This document shows positions 9,050 to 21,836 of a stretch of DNA of 64,000 nucleotides, in pieces (the stretch's first letter is position 1; every line of letters begins with the position of its first letter). Source of the stretch: Heyndrickxia acidicola (lineage in GTDB: Bacteria > Bacillota > Bacilli > Bacillales > Bacillaceae_C). The notes under the pieces are model-generated. The model worked only from the letters and a program-made list of their open reading frames with translations, was not told where the DNA came from and did no database searches. A program made the translations under genes and the position numbers. The stretch lies in the NCBI RefSeq assembly GCF_001636425.1, contig NZ_KV440953.1:4584001-4648000 (forward strand). Direction: 5' to 3'.

Positions 9050-9433
9050 ATGAGTGTACCAAAAGAATTGCGTTATTCAGAAGAGCATGAGTGGGTTAAG
9101 CAAGAAGGCGGTAATGTCCGTATCGGCATTACAGATTTCGCTCAATCTGAATTAGGGGATATTGTTTTTGTCGAGCTTCCTGAAGTAGGAGATACAGTTA
9201 CGGCAAATGAACCATTCGGCAGCGTTGAATCCGTTAAAACGGTTTCTGAGCTTTACGCGCCTGTAAGCGGAAAAGTAGTAGAAGTAAATGAAGATTTAGG
9301 GGACAATCCTGAATATGTGAACGAATCATCATATGACAAAGCATGGATGATCGTAGTAGAGCCAGCTGATGCAGCCGAATTGGACAGCCTAATGACAGCT
9401 GAGCAATATGAAGAAATGATTAACGAAGATTAA
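9050..9433 (+). CDS. gcvH: Glycine cleavage system H protein
   Basis: Lipoyl carrier that shuttles the aminomethyl group of glycine between the P and T proteins; in Firmicutes it is also the entry point for lipoate assembly. It has 127 residues, with lipoyl Lys63 in [15 protein letters not shown]. The ATG at 9050 follows TGGAGGGAATATGG. An in-frame ATG at 9035 overlaps that ribosome site and would add five residues. Lipoyl synthase, which acts on this protein, is encoded at 24520. Confidence 0.95.
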   Translation: MSVPKELRYSEEHEWVKQEGGNVRIGITDFAQSELGDIVFVELPEVGDTVTANEPFGSVESVKTVSELYAPVSGKVVEVNEDLGDNPEYVNESSYDKAWMIVVEPADAAELDSLMTAEQYEEMINED

Positions 9434-9446
9434 TATTTTTCTCCTT

Positions 9447-9476
9447 CACCTTGGACTTGTTCCAAGGTGTTTTTTA
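9447..9476 (+). terminator. Terminator after gcvH
   Basis: CACCTTGGA / TCCAAGGTG stem with a short loop, then TTTTTT. Confidence 0.9.
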
Positions 9477-9575
9477 ACTATTTTTGTATGATACTGCTAT
9501 GTACGATGAAAAATTATACTCAGCAATGTTGTGCGAAAAGAAGCCCTTAACTAGACGCAAAGGATGAATTGAACA

Positions 9576-9899
9576 ATGAGAATCCTGACTCAAGATGAAA
9601 TCCATATACTGCAGCACGATGAGCAGGCTTTTGCCCTGTACTTTTATACTCCCCTTTGCGGGACCTGCAAGGTGGCTTCAAAGATGCTCGATGTTGTGGA
9701 GCAGCTTAAAACAGGCTACTCTTTTGGAAAGGCAGACCTGAACTTCATGCCTGAAATGGCAGAGAAGTTTTCAATTGAAAGTGTCCCTTGCCTGCTTCTT
9801 TTTCAAAATGGTCGGGTAAAAGAAAAATTATATGCATTCCATTCTGTACCTTACATTTATGAAAAAATGACTAGCAAAAATAACGGGCCGTCTGAGTAA
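9576..9899 (+). CDS. yusE: Thioredoxin-like protein YusE
   Basis: A 107-residue thioredoxin-fold protein. The active site is Cys28-Gly-Thr-Cys31 (PLCGTCKVA) in place of the thioredoxin CGPC, and the cis-proline loop SVPCLLLF is present. It is probably a cytosolic thiol-disulfide oxidoreductase with unknown partner. AAAGGATGAA precedes the ATG. It lies between gcvH and yusD, as in B. subtilis, although yusF and yusG are not seen here. Confidence 0.85.
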   Translation: MRILTQDEIHILQHDEQAFALYFYTPLCGTCKVASKMLDVVEQLKTGYSFGKADLNFMPEMAEKFSIESVPCLLLFQNGRVKEKLYAFHSVPYIYEKMTSKNNGPSE

Positions 9900-9986
9900 A
9901 AATCCCCATTCGATCCGGTATTTTTAATTCATGAAAAAGTGTATTAAAAGCAACTATAAAATGACATATTTCTTGGGAAATAGATA

Positions 9987-10023
9987 AGACAGCGGAAGCA
10001 TCATCGGTCTGCTGTCTTTTTTT
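9987..10023 (+). terminator. Terminator after yusE
   Basis: AGACAGC / GCTGTCT stem around a 17-base loop, followed by TTTTTTTA. Confidence 0.75.
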
Positions 10024-10093
10024 ATGTTTTTATAGGGGATAATGTTGAACGATTGTAAAAGGATTAAAGGTAGAAGGCAAGGAATATAATCGT

Positions 10094-10498
10094 ATGACAA
10101 ATGGACGGGATGTGGAAATCGTGGATAAGTATTTAAATCGTTTGTTTTATAAACTCGAAGAACGCAGCCATTTGTTGGAGCTGCTGCCCAGCAATCCATT
10201 TACAGCGTTAATACAGAGTGGCAAAGAGTCTTGGATCATAAGCCTTTCTGAACAGGATATTTATTACCAGGCAGGGGAGAACAGTTCAAGTGCAGATTTG
10301 GAAATTGCAGGCCCGGAGTCTATTTTAAGGGTTTTGCTGAACGGAGAAGTGAGACTAAGCCAGTTAAAAAAAATGGGCCATATTGAAGTAGAGGGTTCAT
10401 TCAGGCATTTACTATTATTAGAGGCTGTTTTATGGCTCTGCCGCAAATATGAAGGAGTTGCAGAAAATGATCCGCTTAATCTGCTAGAATCCATATAA
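10094..10498 (+). CDS. yusD: SCP2-like sterol-carrier domain protein (YusD type)
   Basis: A 134-residue protein with an SCP2-like pattern: WIISLSEQDIYYQAGE, then ADLEIAGPESILRVLLNGEVRLSQLKKMGHIEVEG. That is the segment in which SCP2 domains form the sheet and the entry to the lipid pocket. A ligand cannot be predicted. The ribosome site is weak (AAGGAATATAATCGT). Position next to yusE agrees with B. subtilis yusD. The nearness of the fad genes fits a lipid-related role, but that is inference. Confidence 0.7.
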   Translation: MTNGRDVEIVDKYLNRLFYKLEERSHLLELLPSNPFTALIQSGKESWIISLSEQDIYYQAGENSSSADLEIAGPESILRVLLNGEVRLSQLKKMGHIEVEGSFRHLLLLEAVLWLCRKYEGVAENDPLNLLESI

Positions 10499-10644
10499 AT
10501 AATGCTGCTTTTTTTAAAAAAATCTTTTTCAGGATAAAGGCTTCAATTAAGCTTTAACCAAGATGTCTCCTTTAGATAAAGTCTTTATTATTGGATTTTT
10601 TATGTTGATTTTATCATATGCTGAGGGGGCGGAACTATTAAAAC

Positions 10645-11030
10645 AATTTAGGGGAGATAAGCACTAGTTTTTGCAGTGAGGAGGGGCTTATCGTTTGCAG
10701 AAAGCAAATGCTTGCAGTAAAAATCAACTAGCAGGAGGAACAGGGCACCTCCCATGTCTTTCTTAAATTACAATGTTGTGGTCTGATTCCAAAGTTGATT
10801 GAAGCAGAAGGCGCGAGACTCCTGCGGGATCAGCGTGTAAGGGGAGACCCCGCAGGAGCACAGCGACGAGGAGGCTCCACTACCGCCCCGCGGAAAGCGA
10901 GTGCGTGAAGCGCAAATCAACCAGCAGGAGGAACAGGGCACTACTGATGTCTCTAATAAAACCCGATGTTGACCTGAATCTAAAGTAGATTGTAGCCGAA
11001 GATAACAGACTCCTGTGGATGTGCCTAGCA
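10645..11030. repeat. Family C GC-rich repeats, one full and two partial copies
   Basis: The full copy is 10793-10922. It begins GTTGATTGAAGC and ends GCGCAAATCAAC, an inverted repeat at the ends, with CCTGCGG/CCGCAGG arms and the block CCGCGGAAAGCGAGTGCG inside. A partial copy precedes it, and a decayed one follows to about 11030. The phrase AATCAACNAGCAGGAGGAAC recurs between copies, showing tandem arrangement. Other copies lie at 36776-37140 and, inverted, at 61009-61320. The 700-base gap before ppaC holds this and the ppaC promoter only. Confidence 0.8.
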
Positions 11031-11107
11031 TGCAAAATGAACTATTCTATTCATATGAAAATTGATCCTTCTCCTTTCTATTATGGGAAAGAACATTTAC
11101 AATGAAA

Positions 11108-11136
11108 TTGTCTCTTTAGATATGCTAAAATAAAAT
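11108..11136 (+). promoter_or_regulatory. Probable sigma-A promoter of ppaC
   Basis: TTGTCT (11108-11113), a 17-base spacer and TAAAAT (11131-11136), 64 bases before the start codon. Confidence 0.6.
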
Positions 11137-11199
11137 CTAAGGAAAGATTACATACTAGACTTACGGGAATGGGTTCCCTATATAAAGGAGAAGAATGAG

Positions 11200-12132
11200 A
11201 TGGAAAAAACACTAATTTTTGGCCATAAGAATCCTGATACTGATACGATCTGCTCAGCGATTGCCTATGCAGACCTGAAAAATAAGCTGGGCAAAAATGC
11301 AGAGGCTGTCCGCTTAGGAGAAGTAAACGGGGAAACTCAATTTGCTTTAAACCACTTCCATGCCGAAGCTCCAAGACTTGTTGGCAAAGTAGCAGGAGAA
11401 GCCAAAAACGTTATCCTGGTTGACCATAACGAACGCCAGCAAAGCGCTGATGATATTGCTGATGTCCGCATTCTTGAAGTAATCGACCACCACCGCATTG
11501 CCAATTTTGAGACAAGCGATCCATTATATTACCGTGCAGAGCCTGTAGGCTGTACAGCTACTATTTTAAATAAAATGTATAAGGAAAACGGCGTTGCAAT
11601 TGAAAAAAATATTGCTGGCCTTATGCTTTCTGCTATCATTTCTGATTCTTTATTATTTAAATCCCCAACGTGCACGGAGGAAGATATTTCAGCTGCAAAA
11701 GAATTAGCGGAAGTTGCAGGAGTCGACGCTGAAACATACGGTTTGGAAATGTTAAAAGCCGGTGCGGACTTAAGCGGTAAAACGGTTGAACAATTGATTT
11801 CGCTTGATGCAAAGGAATTCAGCATGGGAAGTGCAAAAGTGGAAATTGCACAGGTAAATGCTGTTGATACAAGTGAAGTAATGGGGCTTAAAAAGGAATT
11901 AGAAGAGGTTATTACAAAGCAAATTCAGGACAAGAACCTGGACTTGTTCTTATTTGTGGTAACAGATATTTTAACGAACGATTCTGTTGCTCTTGCAGTT
12001 GGTTCAAAAACGCAGGAAGTAGAAAAAGCATTTAATGTGACACTTGAAAACGGTACAGCTGTTCTAAAAGGCGTTGTTTCCAGAAAGAAACAAATTGTAC
12101 CTGTATTAACAGACGTTTTCAACCAAGCTTAA
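11200..12132 (+). CDS. ppaC: Manganese-dependent inorganic pyrophosphatase (family II)
   Basis: Hydrolyses pyrophosphate to phosphate in the cytosol, pulling biosynthetic reactions forward. The 310-residue DHH-family enzyme has metal ligands His9, Asp13 and Asp15 in [10 protein letters not shown], Asp75 in VDHNE and the DHH triad at 96-98. The C-terminal SRKKQ substrate motif ([10 protein letters not shown]) belongs to the DHHA2 domain. The length matches the B. subtilis enzyme (309). AAAGGAGAAG precedes the ATG. It is monocistronic, with its own promoter and terminator. Confidence 0.97.
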   Translation: MEKTLIFGHKNPDTDTICSAIAYADLKNKLGKNAEAVRLGEVNGETQFALNHFHAEAPRLVGKVAGEAKNVILVDHNERQQSADDIADVRILEVIDHHRIANFETSDPLYYRAEPVGCTATILNKMYKENGVAIEKNIAGLMLSAIISDSLLFKSPTCTEEDISAAKELAEVAGVDAETYGLEMLKAGADLSGKTVEQLISLDAKEFSMGSAKVEIAQVNAVDTSEVMGLKKELEEVITKQIQDKNLDLFLFVVTDILTNDSVALAVGSKTQEVEKAFNVTLENGTAVLKGVVSRKKQIVPVLTDVFNQA

Positions 12133-12150
12133 TCATATAGTTTGGAAAGG

Positions 12151-12182
12151 ATCAGCCCGTTGGACGGCTGATTTTTTTTTTG
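12151..12182 (+). terminator. Terminator after ppaC
   Basis: ATCAGCC / GGCTGAT stem followed by a run of nine T. Confidence 0.9.
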
Positions 12183-12364
12183 CTTTTGCCATTATGGATT
12201 TATCAAATGGTTTACATATTTCTTTATGCTGGCAAACATACTATTAATGTTGAACTTAAGCTTTTGTTCTTATGATTGGAGCGGAAATCAATAGCTCTTT
12301 TATAAAAAACTATTTTCAATCTATATGGTAAAGAAAATCGATATAGGAAATGGAGTTGAATACG

Positions 12365-12730
12365 TTGACTGAATTTCAAAACCAAATTGATAATGCATTA
12401 CTTGACTATAAAACCGGAGTGGGGACGTTTACTCAAAAAATGCCGGAGCTCGCCAGCAAATATAATGCGTTTACTGAAGAGTGCTTTAAAGAAGGGGTGC
12501 TCAGCCAAAAAGAAAAGCAATTAATTGCGTTGGGGATCAGCCTTTATGCACAGGATGAGTATTGCATTATCTATCATGTAAAGGGATGTTTGGATCAAGG
12601 TTGCTCAGAACAAGAAATATATGAAGCGATTGGTGTGACGGCAGCCTTCGGCGGAGGAGCAGCGATGAGCCAGGGAGTAACACTTGTCCAGGATGCGGTG
12701 CAGTATCTACAAAATAATCCCATGCACTAA
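12365..12730 (+). CDS. yurZ: Carboxymuconolactone decarboxylase family protein YurZ
   Basis: A 121-residue AhpD/CMD-fold protein. The motif region EYCIIYHVKGCLDQGCSEQEIYEA carries Glu, one Cys and His in the ExxCxxxH-type arrangement. The second cysteine of the AhpD CxxC pair is absent, so AhpD-like peroxidase chemistry is doubtful. The glycine-rich AAFGGGAAMSQG helix follows. I chose the TTG at 12365, which has AATGGAGTTGA at good spacing; an ATG at 12350 has only a weak site. As in B. subtilis it lies directly upstream of sufC, but a terminator separates the two. Confidence 0.8.
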   Translation: MTEFQNQIDNALLDYKTGVGTFTQKMPELASKYNAFTEECFKEGVLSQKEKQLIALGISLYAQDEYCIIYHVKGCLDQGCSEQEIYEAIGVTAAFGGGAAMSQGVTLVQDAVQYLQNNPMH

Positions 12731-12737
12731 ACATATA

Positions 12738-12767
12738 AGCCGGCATTCAATATGCTGGCTTTTTTAT
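12738..12767 (+). terminator. Terminator after yurZ
   Basis: AGCCGGCAT / ATGCTGGCT stem (one wobble pair), then TTTTTTAT. It separates yurZ from the suf operon. The 12768-12991 gap that follows contains TATAAT at 12932 with only a weak -35, and two direct TGAGAAT/GAGAATGA blocks at about 12937-12957 of unknown meaning. Confidence 0.85.
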
Positions 12768-12991
12768 GTCCAATTTTCCACTTGCCGTCTAAGGGGGACC
12801 TTTCATTTTTCTTGATTGAAATGTCTAAGTTGGAGTCATCCTATGGCACAATTCAGCTCTTTTGGCAAGGTTTTCTGAAGGCTAAAATGAAACCCTTCTC
12901 TGTTGATATTAGTTTTCATTTGTTATAAGATTATAATGAGAATAAATTGAGAATGACAATTCAAGAATTTATATAACACGGAGGTATGATC

Positions 12992-13777
12992 ATGGCAGGT
13001 TCAACACTTATTATAAAGGATCTTCATGTAGAAATAGAAGGAAAAGAAATTCTTAAAGGTGTTAATTTAGAAGTGAAAAGCGGCGAATTCCATGCGATCA
13101 TGGGACCAAACGGAACGGGTAAATCCACTCTATCATCCGCTATCATGGGCCACCCAAAATACACTGTAACAAAAGGCAGCATTACACTCGATGGCAAAGA
13201 TGTCCTTGAGATGGAAGTGGATGAGCGTGCACGTGCCGGTCTTTTCTTAGCTATGCAATATCCAAGTGAAATCAGCGGTGTAACAAATGCCGACTTCCTT
13301 CGTTCTGCCATCAACAGCAAACGCGGTGAAGGTAATGAAGTATCGCTAATGAAATTTATCCGCGAGCTTGACAAACAAATGGAATTCCTTGAAATGGATC
13401 TTGATATGGCACAGCGTTATTTAAATGAAGGTTTCTCCGGCGGTGAGAAAAAACGCAACGAAATCCTTCAATTGATGATGCTTAAGCCTGCATTTGCCAT
13501 TCTTGACGAAATTGACTCCGGTCTTGATATCGATGCTTTGAAGATCGTTTCCAAAGGAATTAACGAAATGCGCAGCAGCGATTTTTCCTGCATTATGATT
13601 ACTCACTATCAACGTCTATTAAATTACATCACTCCTGACTTTGTTCATGTTATGATGCAAGGCCGAGTTGTGAAGTCCGGCGGTCCTGAACTGGCACAGC
13701 GACTTGAAGCAGAAGGATACGACTGGATTAAGCAAGAGCTTGGTATTGAAGACGAAACTGTAGGTCAAGAAGCCTAA
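12992..13777 (+). CDS. sufC: Fe-S cluster assembly ATPase SufC
   Basis: ABC-type ATPase of the SufBCD scaffold complex, soluble in the cytosol. It has 261 residues. Walker A is GPNGTGKS at 38-45, the signature is FSGGEKKRNEI, and Walker B is FAILDEIDSGLD. The ATG at 12992 has GGAGG six bases upstream; an ATG at 12986 directly touches that site and is unlikely. It is the first gene of sufCDSUB, the essential Fe-S system of Bacillus, and supplies clusters for proteins such as LipA. Confidence 0.97.
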   Translation: MAGSTLIIKDLHVEIEGKEILKGVNLEVKSGEFHAIMGPNGTGKSTLSSAIMGHPKYTVTKGSITLDGKDVLEMEVDERARAGLFLAMQYPSEISGVTNADFLRSAINSKRGEGNEVSLMKFIRELDKQMEFLEMDLDMAQRYLNEGFSGGEKKRNEILQLMMLKPAFAILDEIDSGLDIDALKIVSKGINEMRSSDFSCIMITHYQRLLNYITPDFVHVMMQGRVVKSGGPELAQRLEAEGYDWIKQELGIEDETVGQEA

Positions 13778-13793
13778 GGTTAGGGGGATAAAA

Positions 13794-16754
<2,961 letters not shown>

Positions 16755-16807
16755 ACCGGCTGGCTTTCTATACAGCTATGCCTGACATAAGAATGGAGGA
16801 ATGATTT

Positions 16808-18205
16808 ATGGCAAAGAAGATGCCTGAAATCGGGGAATACAAATACGGTTTCCATGATCGTGATGTGTCAATTTTCCGTTCCAAACGGGGATTGACAAAA
16901 GAAATCGTTGAAGAAATTTCAAAAATGAAAAATGAGCCCCAGTGGATGCTTGATTTCCGTTTAAAGTCATTAGAGCATTTTTACAAAATGCCGATGCCGC
17001 AATGGGGCGGGGACTTGGCCGGATTAAATTTCGATGAAATTACCTATTATGTAAAGCCATCGGAGAAGTCTGAGCGTTCTTGGGATGAGGTTCCTGAAGA
17101 AATTAAAAATACGTTTGACAAGCTTGGAATTCCTGAAGCGGAGCAAAAGTATTTAGCCGGTGTATCTGCACAGTATGAATCAGAGGTTGTTTATCATAAC
17201 ATGAAGGAAGACCTTGAAAAGATGGGAATCGTGTTTAAAGATACGGATTCTGCCCTTCGTGAAAATGAAGACATTTTCCGTGAGCACTGGGCAACGGTAA
17301 TTCCTCCCACAGATAATAAATTCTCAGCTCTTAACTCTGCTGTGTGGTCTGGAGGATCGTTTATCTATGTTCCTCCTGGTGTAAAGGTTGATACGCCGCT
17401 TCAAGCGTATTTCCGTATCAACTCTGAAAACATGGGACAATTTGAACGTACACTGATCATTGTGGATGAAGGCGCACACGTTCATTATGTAGAAGGATGT
17501 ACAGCACCTGTTTACACTACAAACTCCCTTCACAGTGCGGTCGTTGAAATCATCATTAAAAAGGATGCGTATTGCCGTTATACCACTATTCAAAACTGGG
17601 CAAACAACGTGTACAATCTTGTTACCAAGCGTGCCGTTTGTGATGCTAATGCTACGATGGAATGGATTGATGGCAACATTGGATCTAAATTAACCATGAA
17701 GTATCCTGCTGTTATCCTAAAGGGTGAAGGGGCACGCGGAATGACACTTTCTATTGCGATTGCCGGTAAAGGCCAGCATCAGGATGCAGGTGCAAAAATG
17801 CTTCACCTTGCACCAAACACATCTTCTACCATTGTTTCTAAATCGATTGCGAAGCACGGCGGTAAAGTAACATACCGCGGAATTGTGCACTTTGGCCGCA
17901 AAGCGGAGGGTGCCCGTTCCAATATTGAGTGCGACACATTGATTATGGATAACCAATCAACATCTGATACGATTCCTTATAATGAAATCTTGAATGACAA
18001 CATTTCATTGGAGCATGAAGCAAAGGTATCTAAGGTATCAGAAGAGCAATTATTCTACTTGATGAGCCGCGGTGTTTCTGAAGAAGAAGCAACTGAAATG
18101 ATTGTTATGGGCTTTATTGAGCCATTTACAAAAGAGCTTCCAATGGAATATGCTGTTGAAATGAACCGTTTGATTAAGTTCGAAATGGAAGGCTCCATTG
18201 GATAA
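16808..18205 (+). CDS. sufB: Fe-S cluster assembly protein SufB
   Basis: Main scaffold subunit on which the cluster is built. The 465 residues match the family length. Typical segments are [33 protein letters not shown] split by the beta-helix, [11 protein letters not shown], and the C-terminal [20 protein letters not shown] shared with SufD. GGAGGAATGATTT precedes the ATG, 53 bases after sufU. It is the last gene of the operon, followed by a strong terminator. Confidence 0.97.
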   Translation: MAKKMPEIGEYKYGFHDRDVSIFRSKRGLTKEIVEEISKMKNEPQWMLDFRLKSLEHFYKMPMPQWGGDLAGLNFDEITYYVKPSEKSERSWDEVPEEIKNTFDKLGIPEAEQKYLAGVSAQYESEVVYHNMKEDLEKMGIVFKDTDSALRENEDIFREHWATVIPPTDNKFSALNSAVWSGGSFIYVPPGVKVDTPLQAYFRINSENMGQFERTLIIVDEGAHVHYVEGCTAPVYTTNSLHSAVVEIIIKKDAYCRYTTIQNWANNVYNLVTKRAVCDANATMEWIDGNIGSKLTMKYPAVILKGEGARGMTLSIAIAGKGQHQDAGAKMLHLAPNTSSTIVSKSIAKHGGKVTYRGIVHFGRKAEGARSNIECDTLIMDNQSTSDTIPYNEILNDNISLEHEAKVSKVSEEQLFYLMSRGVSEEEATEMIVMGFIEPFTKELPMEYAVEMNRLIKFEMEGSIG

Positions 18206-18220
18206 TGGAATCTCGCGAGA

Positions 18221-18252
18221 ACCCGTTTGATTTATTCAAACGGGTTTTTTAT
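18221..18252 (+). terminator. Terminator of the suf operon
   Basis: ACCCGTTTGA / TCAAACGGGT ten-base stem with a five-base loop, then TTTTTTATTT. Confidence 0.95.
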
Positions 18253-18310
18253 TTGAGAAAAAAAGCATTAAAATTTTTTTGAAAAAAGTATTTAACCAAT
18301 GAAGTTTCTG

Positions 18311-18605
18311 TTCAGCTCCAGCGACTATCGGCTAGCGAATTTCTGCGTCTCCTCCCTGCGATAAGTTAACATCAGCTCGTCCCTCGCTGTGTTTCCTTTA
18401 TCTCAGTCGAAGACTCCGAAATCCGTACGCCGATAAACGAGGCGCTTCCGCTTTTCTCTATCCAGCTTCAGCGCCTATCTGCTAGCGAATTTCTGCGTCT
18501 CCTCCCTGCGATAAGTTAACATCAGCTCGTCCCTCGCTGTGTTTCCTTTATCTCAGTCGAAGACTCCGAAATCCGTACGCCGATAAACGAGGCGCTTCCG
18601 CTTTT
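18311..18605. repeat. Family A repeats, head-to-tail dimer
   Basis: Two copies at exactly 150-base spacing: CAGCTCCA at 18313 and CAGCTTCA at 18463. They are nearly identical to each other, which suggests a recent duplication. Arms are CGAATTT and AAATCCG. The gap from 18206 to 18679 holds only the suf terminator, this dimer and the yunF leader. Confidence 0.85.
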
Positions 18606-18679
18606 AATGTATAAACAGAGTTTTTTATCTTGCACTTTAATTATGGTAAAATGGGATGGACTTAAAGGCGGTGATTGCT

Positions 18680-19525
18680 TTGATTTATATTGGATTAGCA
18701 GGCTGGGGCGATCATGATGCCCTTTATACAAATGGAAGCTCTACAAAAGAGAAACTAAGAGAATACGCATCTTTTTTTCCAATTGTTGAAGTGGATTCCA
18801 CCTTTTATGCGGTACAGCCTGAAAGAAATGCCCGAAAATGGGTAAAAGAAACGCCGTCCTCCTTTCAATTTATTGTAAAAGCGTATCAGGGAATGACCGG
18901 CCATCTAAGAGGGGAAATCCCTTTTCAAACAATGGAAGAAATGTTTGACGCCTTTATACAATCCTTAAAGCCTTATCAAGAGGCTAATAAACTGAAGATG
19001 GTCCTATTTCAATTTCCCCCGTGGTTCGATTGCAAAAAGGAGCATGTAGATTATCTTCGCTACTGCAGGATGCACATGGGAAGCATCCCTGTTGCCTTGG
19101 AATTTCGGCACCAATCATGGTTTTCCCAGCAGTACATAGACAAAACGCTTTCCTTTATGGAGGATGAAAATTGGATTCACAGTATTTGTGACGAGCCGCA
19201 GGCAGGGCAGGGTTCTATTCCAACGATCCTAAAAGCCACAGATAAACAGGAAACCCTGATTCGTTTTCACGGAAGAAATGTGTATGGCTGGAACCGGCCA
19301 GCGCAAGGAGATTGGCGTGAAGTCCGATATCTGTACCGCTATAGTCAGGAGGAGCTTGCGGAGTGGAAGGACAAACTTAAGCTGCTGCAAGAACAAACTG
19401 AAGAGATCTACATTATTTTTAATAATAATTCCGGAGGAGACGCAAGCGACAATGCTCTGCAATTGATCGAGGAGCTGGGCATAACATACACCGGACTTGC
19501 ACCTCGGCAGCTTGATTTATTTTAA
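18680..19525 (+). CDS. yunF: DUF72 family protein YunF
   Basis: A 281-residue DUF72 protein with a TIM-barrel-like pattern. It begins IYIGLAGWGDHDALY, then VEVDSTFYAVQPERNARKWV, FQFPPWFDCKKEHVDYLR, VALEFRHQSWF and RFHGRNVYGWN, all hallmark segments. No reaction is established for the family. The TTG at 18680 follows AAAGGCGGTGATTGCT; a start further upstream (18656) would add eight residues without a ribosome site. Its stop overlaps a possible ATG of the next gene, so yunF-yunD probably form one transcript. Confidence 0.85.
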   Translation: MIYIGLAGWGDHDALYTNGSSTKEKLREYASFFPIVEVDSTFYAVQPERNARKWVKETPSSFQFIVKAYQGMTGHLRGEIPFQTMEEMFDAFIQSLKPYQEANKLKMVLFQFPPWFDCKKEHVDYLRYCRMHMGSIPVALEFRHQSWFSQQYIDKTLSFMEDENWIHSICDEPQAGQGSIPTILKATDKQETLIRFHGRNVYGWNRPAQGDWREVRYLYRYSQEELAEWKDKLKLLQEQTEEIYIIFNNNSGGDASDNALQLIEELGITYTGLAPRQLDLF

Positions 19526-19554
19526 TGGTTCATCCTAAACTGGGAGAGACGTTC

Positions 19555-20925
19555 ATGACTGAAACTATCCACATTTATCATACAAATGACATTCACAGCC
19601 ACTTTGAAAACTGGCCGAAAATCCGCCATTTTTTACAGGAAAAAAAATCAGGACATGCCCGAGATGGGGAAGAGGTTTTCCTTTTTGATATTGGTGATCA
19701 TGTAGATCGCTGGCATCCTTATACAGAGGGAACTCTCGGAAAAGGGAATATCAAGCTTTTAAACGATCTGGGATATACGGCAGCGACAATTGGCAATAAC
19801 GAAGGAATTACTCTCGCTCACCATGATCTTGATGAGCTTTATCATGACAGAGCATTTGATCTAATTTTAGCTAATTTGTATAAAGAAAACGGCAATCAAA
19901 GGCCTGCCTGGACCATTCCGAGAAAAATATATCAAACAAAACATGGTATCAAAATAGGCGTTACAGCGGTCACTGCATACTTTGAAAAGCTTTATAGACT
20001 GCTTGGGTGGCAGCTTCGTGAGCCCTTTACAGAGCTTTCTGACCAGCTTGCTGCTTTAAAGGAAGAAGCGGATATCATCATTCTCCTTTCTCACTTAGGG
20101 ATTCAGGATGATGAAAAAATTGCTGAGCTATACCCTGAAGTTGATCTTATTCTTGGAGGCCACACTCACCACGTACTTCAACATGGCAGAAGATTGAACC
20201 AGTCTTTATTGGGAGCTGGAGGAAAACATGGGCATTACGTTGGGTATGTTCAATTACAGCTGGATAAAGTAAAAAAGAAAGTCACTGAAAAAAGTGCGGT
20301 GCTTTTTGAAACGGGAAACCTTGAACCACCGGCTTCTGAGGAAAAAGAAATACAATGGTTCCAGGAGCAGGGGAGAGCGCTCATGAACCATTCAGTCGCC
20401 ACGCTGCCTGAAAGCTTAATGACAGAATGGTTTCAAGAATCCCTGCTTCCCTCCTATCTTTGTGAGGCGCTGGCGGAATGGTGTGAAGCGGACTGTGCCT
20501 TTTTGCAATCAGGTCTTGTAATGGGCAATCTTAAGAAGGGCGTCGTAACAGATTATGACGTCCACCGGATTTTACCGCATCCGATAAATCCTTGTTCTTT
20601 CAAGCTATCAGGAAAAGATTTAGAATCCGTCATTCTTCAAACCTTGAATCCTGACTGGCCGGAATGGGAACTAAAAGGACTTGGGTTCCGTGGTGAAATT
20701 CTTGGGGTATTTGTCTACCGGAACATCGAAATCAATAAAGAGACTAGCGAAATTAATATAAAAGGAAAGAAGCTTGATCGAACAAAGGAATACACGTTAG
20801 CGACCGTTGACATGTACACCTTCGGCCATTTCTTTCCTGAATTATATCGTCTGCCCAAAAAATACCATATGCCTGAATTTCTTCGGGATGTCCTTAAGTG
20901 GAAATTACGCAGGGATTACTTATAA
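19555..20925 (+). CDS. yunD: Metallophosphoesterase / 5'-nucleotidase family protein YunD
   Basis: A 456-residue two-domain protein of the UshA/5'-nucleotidase superfamily, without a visible signal peptide, so probably cytosolic. Metal and active-site motifs run in order: HTNDIHSHFENW at the N terminus, GDHVDRWHPYTEG, IGNNEG, LLSHLGIQDD and GGHTHH. The C-terminal domain begins near residue 280 and should bind the nucleotide. The ATG at 19555 has CTGGGAGAGA in front. An ATG at 19525 overlaps the yunF stop but lacks a site. The substrate is not predictable. Confidence 0.88.
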   Translation: MTETIHIYHTNDIHSHFENWPKIRHFLQEKKSGHARDGEEVFLFDIGDHVDRWHPYTEGTLGKGNIKLLNDLGYTAATIGNNEGITLAHHDLDELYHDRAFDLILANLYKENGNQRPAWTIPRKIYQTKHGIKIGVTAVTAYFEKLYRLLGWQLREPFTELSDQLAALKEEADIIILLSHLGIQDDEKIAELYPEVDLILGGHTHHVLQHGRRLNQSLLGAGGKHGHYVGYVQLQLDKVKKKVTEKSAVLFETGNLEPPASEEKEIQWFQEQGRALMNHSVATLPESLMTEWFQESLLPSYLCEALAEWCEADCAFLQSGLVMGNLKKGVVTDYDVHRILPHPINPCSFKLSGKDLESVILQTLNPDWPEWELKGLGFRGEILGVFVYRNIEINKETSEINIKGKKLDRTKEYTLATVDMYTFGHFFPELYRLPKKYHMPEFLRDVLKWKLRRDYL

Positions 20926-20933
20926 AATGAAAA

Positions 20934-20969
20934 GCCCTCATCTGGATAGCATCAGGTGGGGGTTTTTTT
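20934..20969 (+). terminator. Terminator after yunD
   Basis: GCCCTCATCTG pairs with CAGGTGGGGG (with wobble pairs), followed by TTTTTTT. The gap to 21215 also holds a 45-base fragment of family E at about 20996-21042 (CTCTGTTGTTTTTTAGC). Confidence 0.8.
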
Positions 20970-21215
20970 GAAGGATAAGCATAAATTTTTTATTAAATAG
21001 GCTTTGTTAGAAATCTCTGTTGTTTTTTAGCATAGATATCTTTTTTTTAATCGCTGCATTAAACCTGTTTGTTTGTCCAAATCAAACATGTCTACATCAT
21101 CATTAGCATACAGCTTTAATAGAGCAATCCTTATAAAAGGAAAGGAAATCTGTTTGAATAAGAGGATTACCGGGAATGAGAAAAATTAGACAGGCAGAAA
21201 AAAGGAGGAAGGAAA

Positions 21216-21749
21216 ATGGTAGAACAGAGAATGAGGCAGCAAAGCTCCAACAGTAAACTCCTAAAGGGAATAATGATTGGAGGAGCTGTAGGTGCTCTCA
21301 TTGCAATGCTTGATTCCTCAACACGAAATAAAATGAAAGAAACAGCAATGGACATTAAGGACTCCTCGATGGACATGATATCTCATGTCAAGGACAACCC
21401 AGGGGAAGTAAAGGAACAAATGATGCAACGTTTTAAAACGGCAGCCGCTACACTAAAGGATGCCATGAATGATTTGCAGCACCTTTATGAGAATGTGAAT
21501 GAAGGCATCTTTGGAAAAGTAAATGATGTAAAGGACATATCTAAGGATGCACTATCAAGTGTCAAATACATGACGGAGGATTTGAAGGAAATAGGGTCGA
21601 AGTTTGCTGAAGCCGGATCAGAACTGATGGATTCCGCGATGGCCGATTCAGAAAATTCTTTATTAAAGGAAAGCAACAAAAACGCCAGTCTGGAATCCCA
21701 TGAAGGCTCCGGCCATTCGCTGCACAATCCACCGGATACATTAAAATAA
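21216..21749 (+). CDS. YtxH domain-containing protein
   Basis: A 177-residue protein with one glycine/alanine-rich hydrophobic stretch near residues 17-32 (KGIMIGGAVGALIAMLDSST), then long charged amphipathic helices with repeated DIKD, DVKDI and DLKEI phrases. This is the YtxH pattern: a short membrane anchor followed by apolipoprotein-like helices. In Bacillus such proteins are linked to general stress, but the role here is not known. AAAGGAGGAAGGAAA precedes the ATG. No B. subtilis gene is at exactly this place, so it may be a local addition. Confidence 0.75.
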   Translation: MVEQRMRQQSSNSKLLKGIMIGGAVGALIAMLDSSTRNKMKETAMDIKDSSMDMISHVKDNPGEVKEQMMQRFKTAAATLKDAMNDLQHLYENVNEGIFGKVNDVKDISKDALSSVKYMTEDLKEIGSKFAEAGSELMDSAMADSENSLLKESNKNASLESHEGSGHSLHNPPDTLK

Positions 21750-21797
21750 ACTAATTTTAGAAACTGTCCCCTAAACCTTTATTTAAATAGTAATACC

Positions 21798-21836
21798 ACA
21801 GCTGGCGAGACAAAGTTCTTGTCGGCTGTTTTTTTG
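21798..21836 (+). terminator. Terminator after the YtxH gene
   Basis: ACAGC and GACAA arms pair with TTGTC and GCTGT, followed by TTTTTTT. Confidence 0.75.

Noticed and set aside
12937-12960. Fur box before sufC
   Set aside because: TGAGAAT and GAGAATGA are direct repeats here and do not form the 7-1-7 inverted Fur arrangement closely enough.
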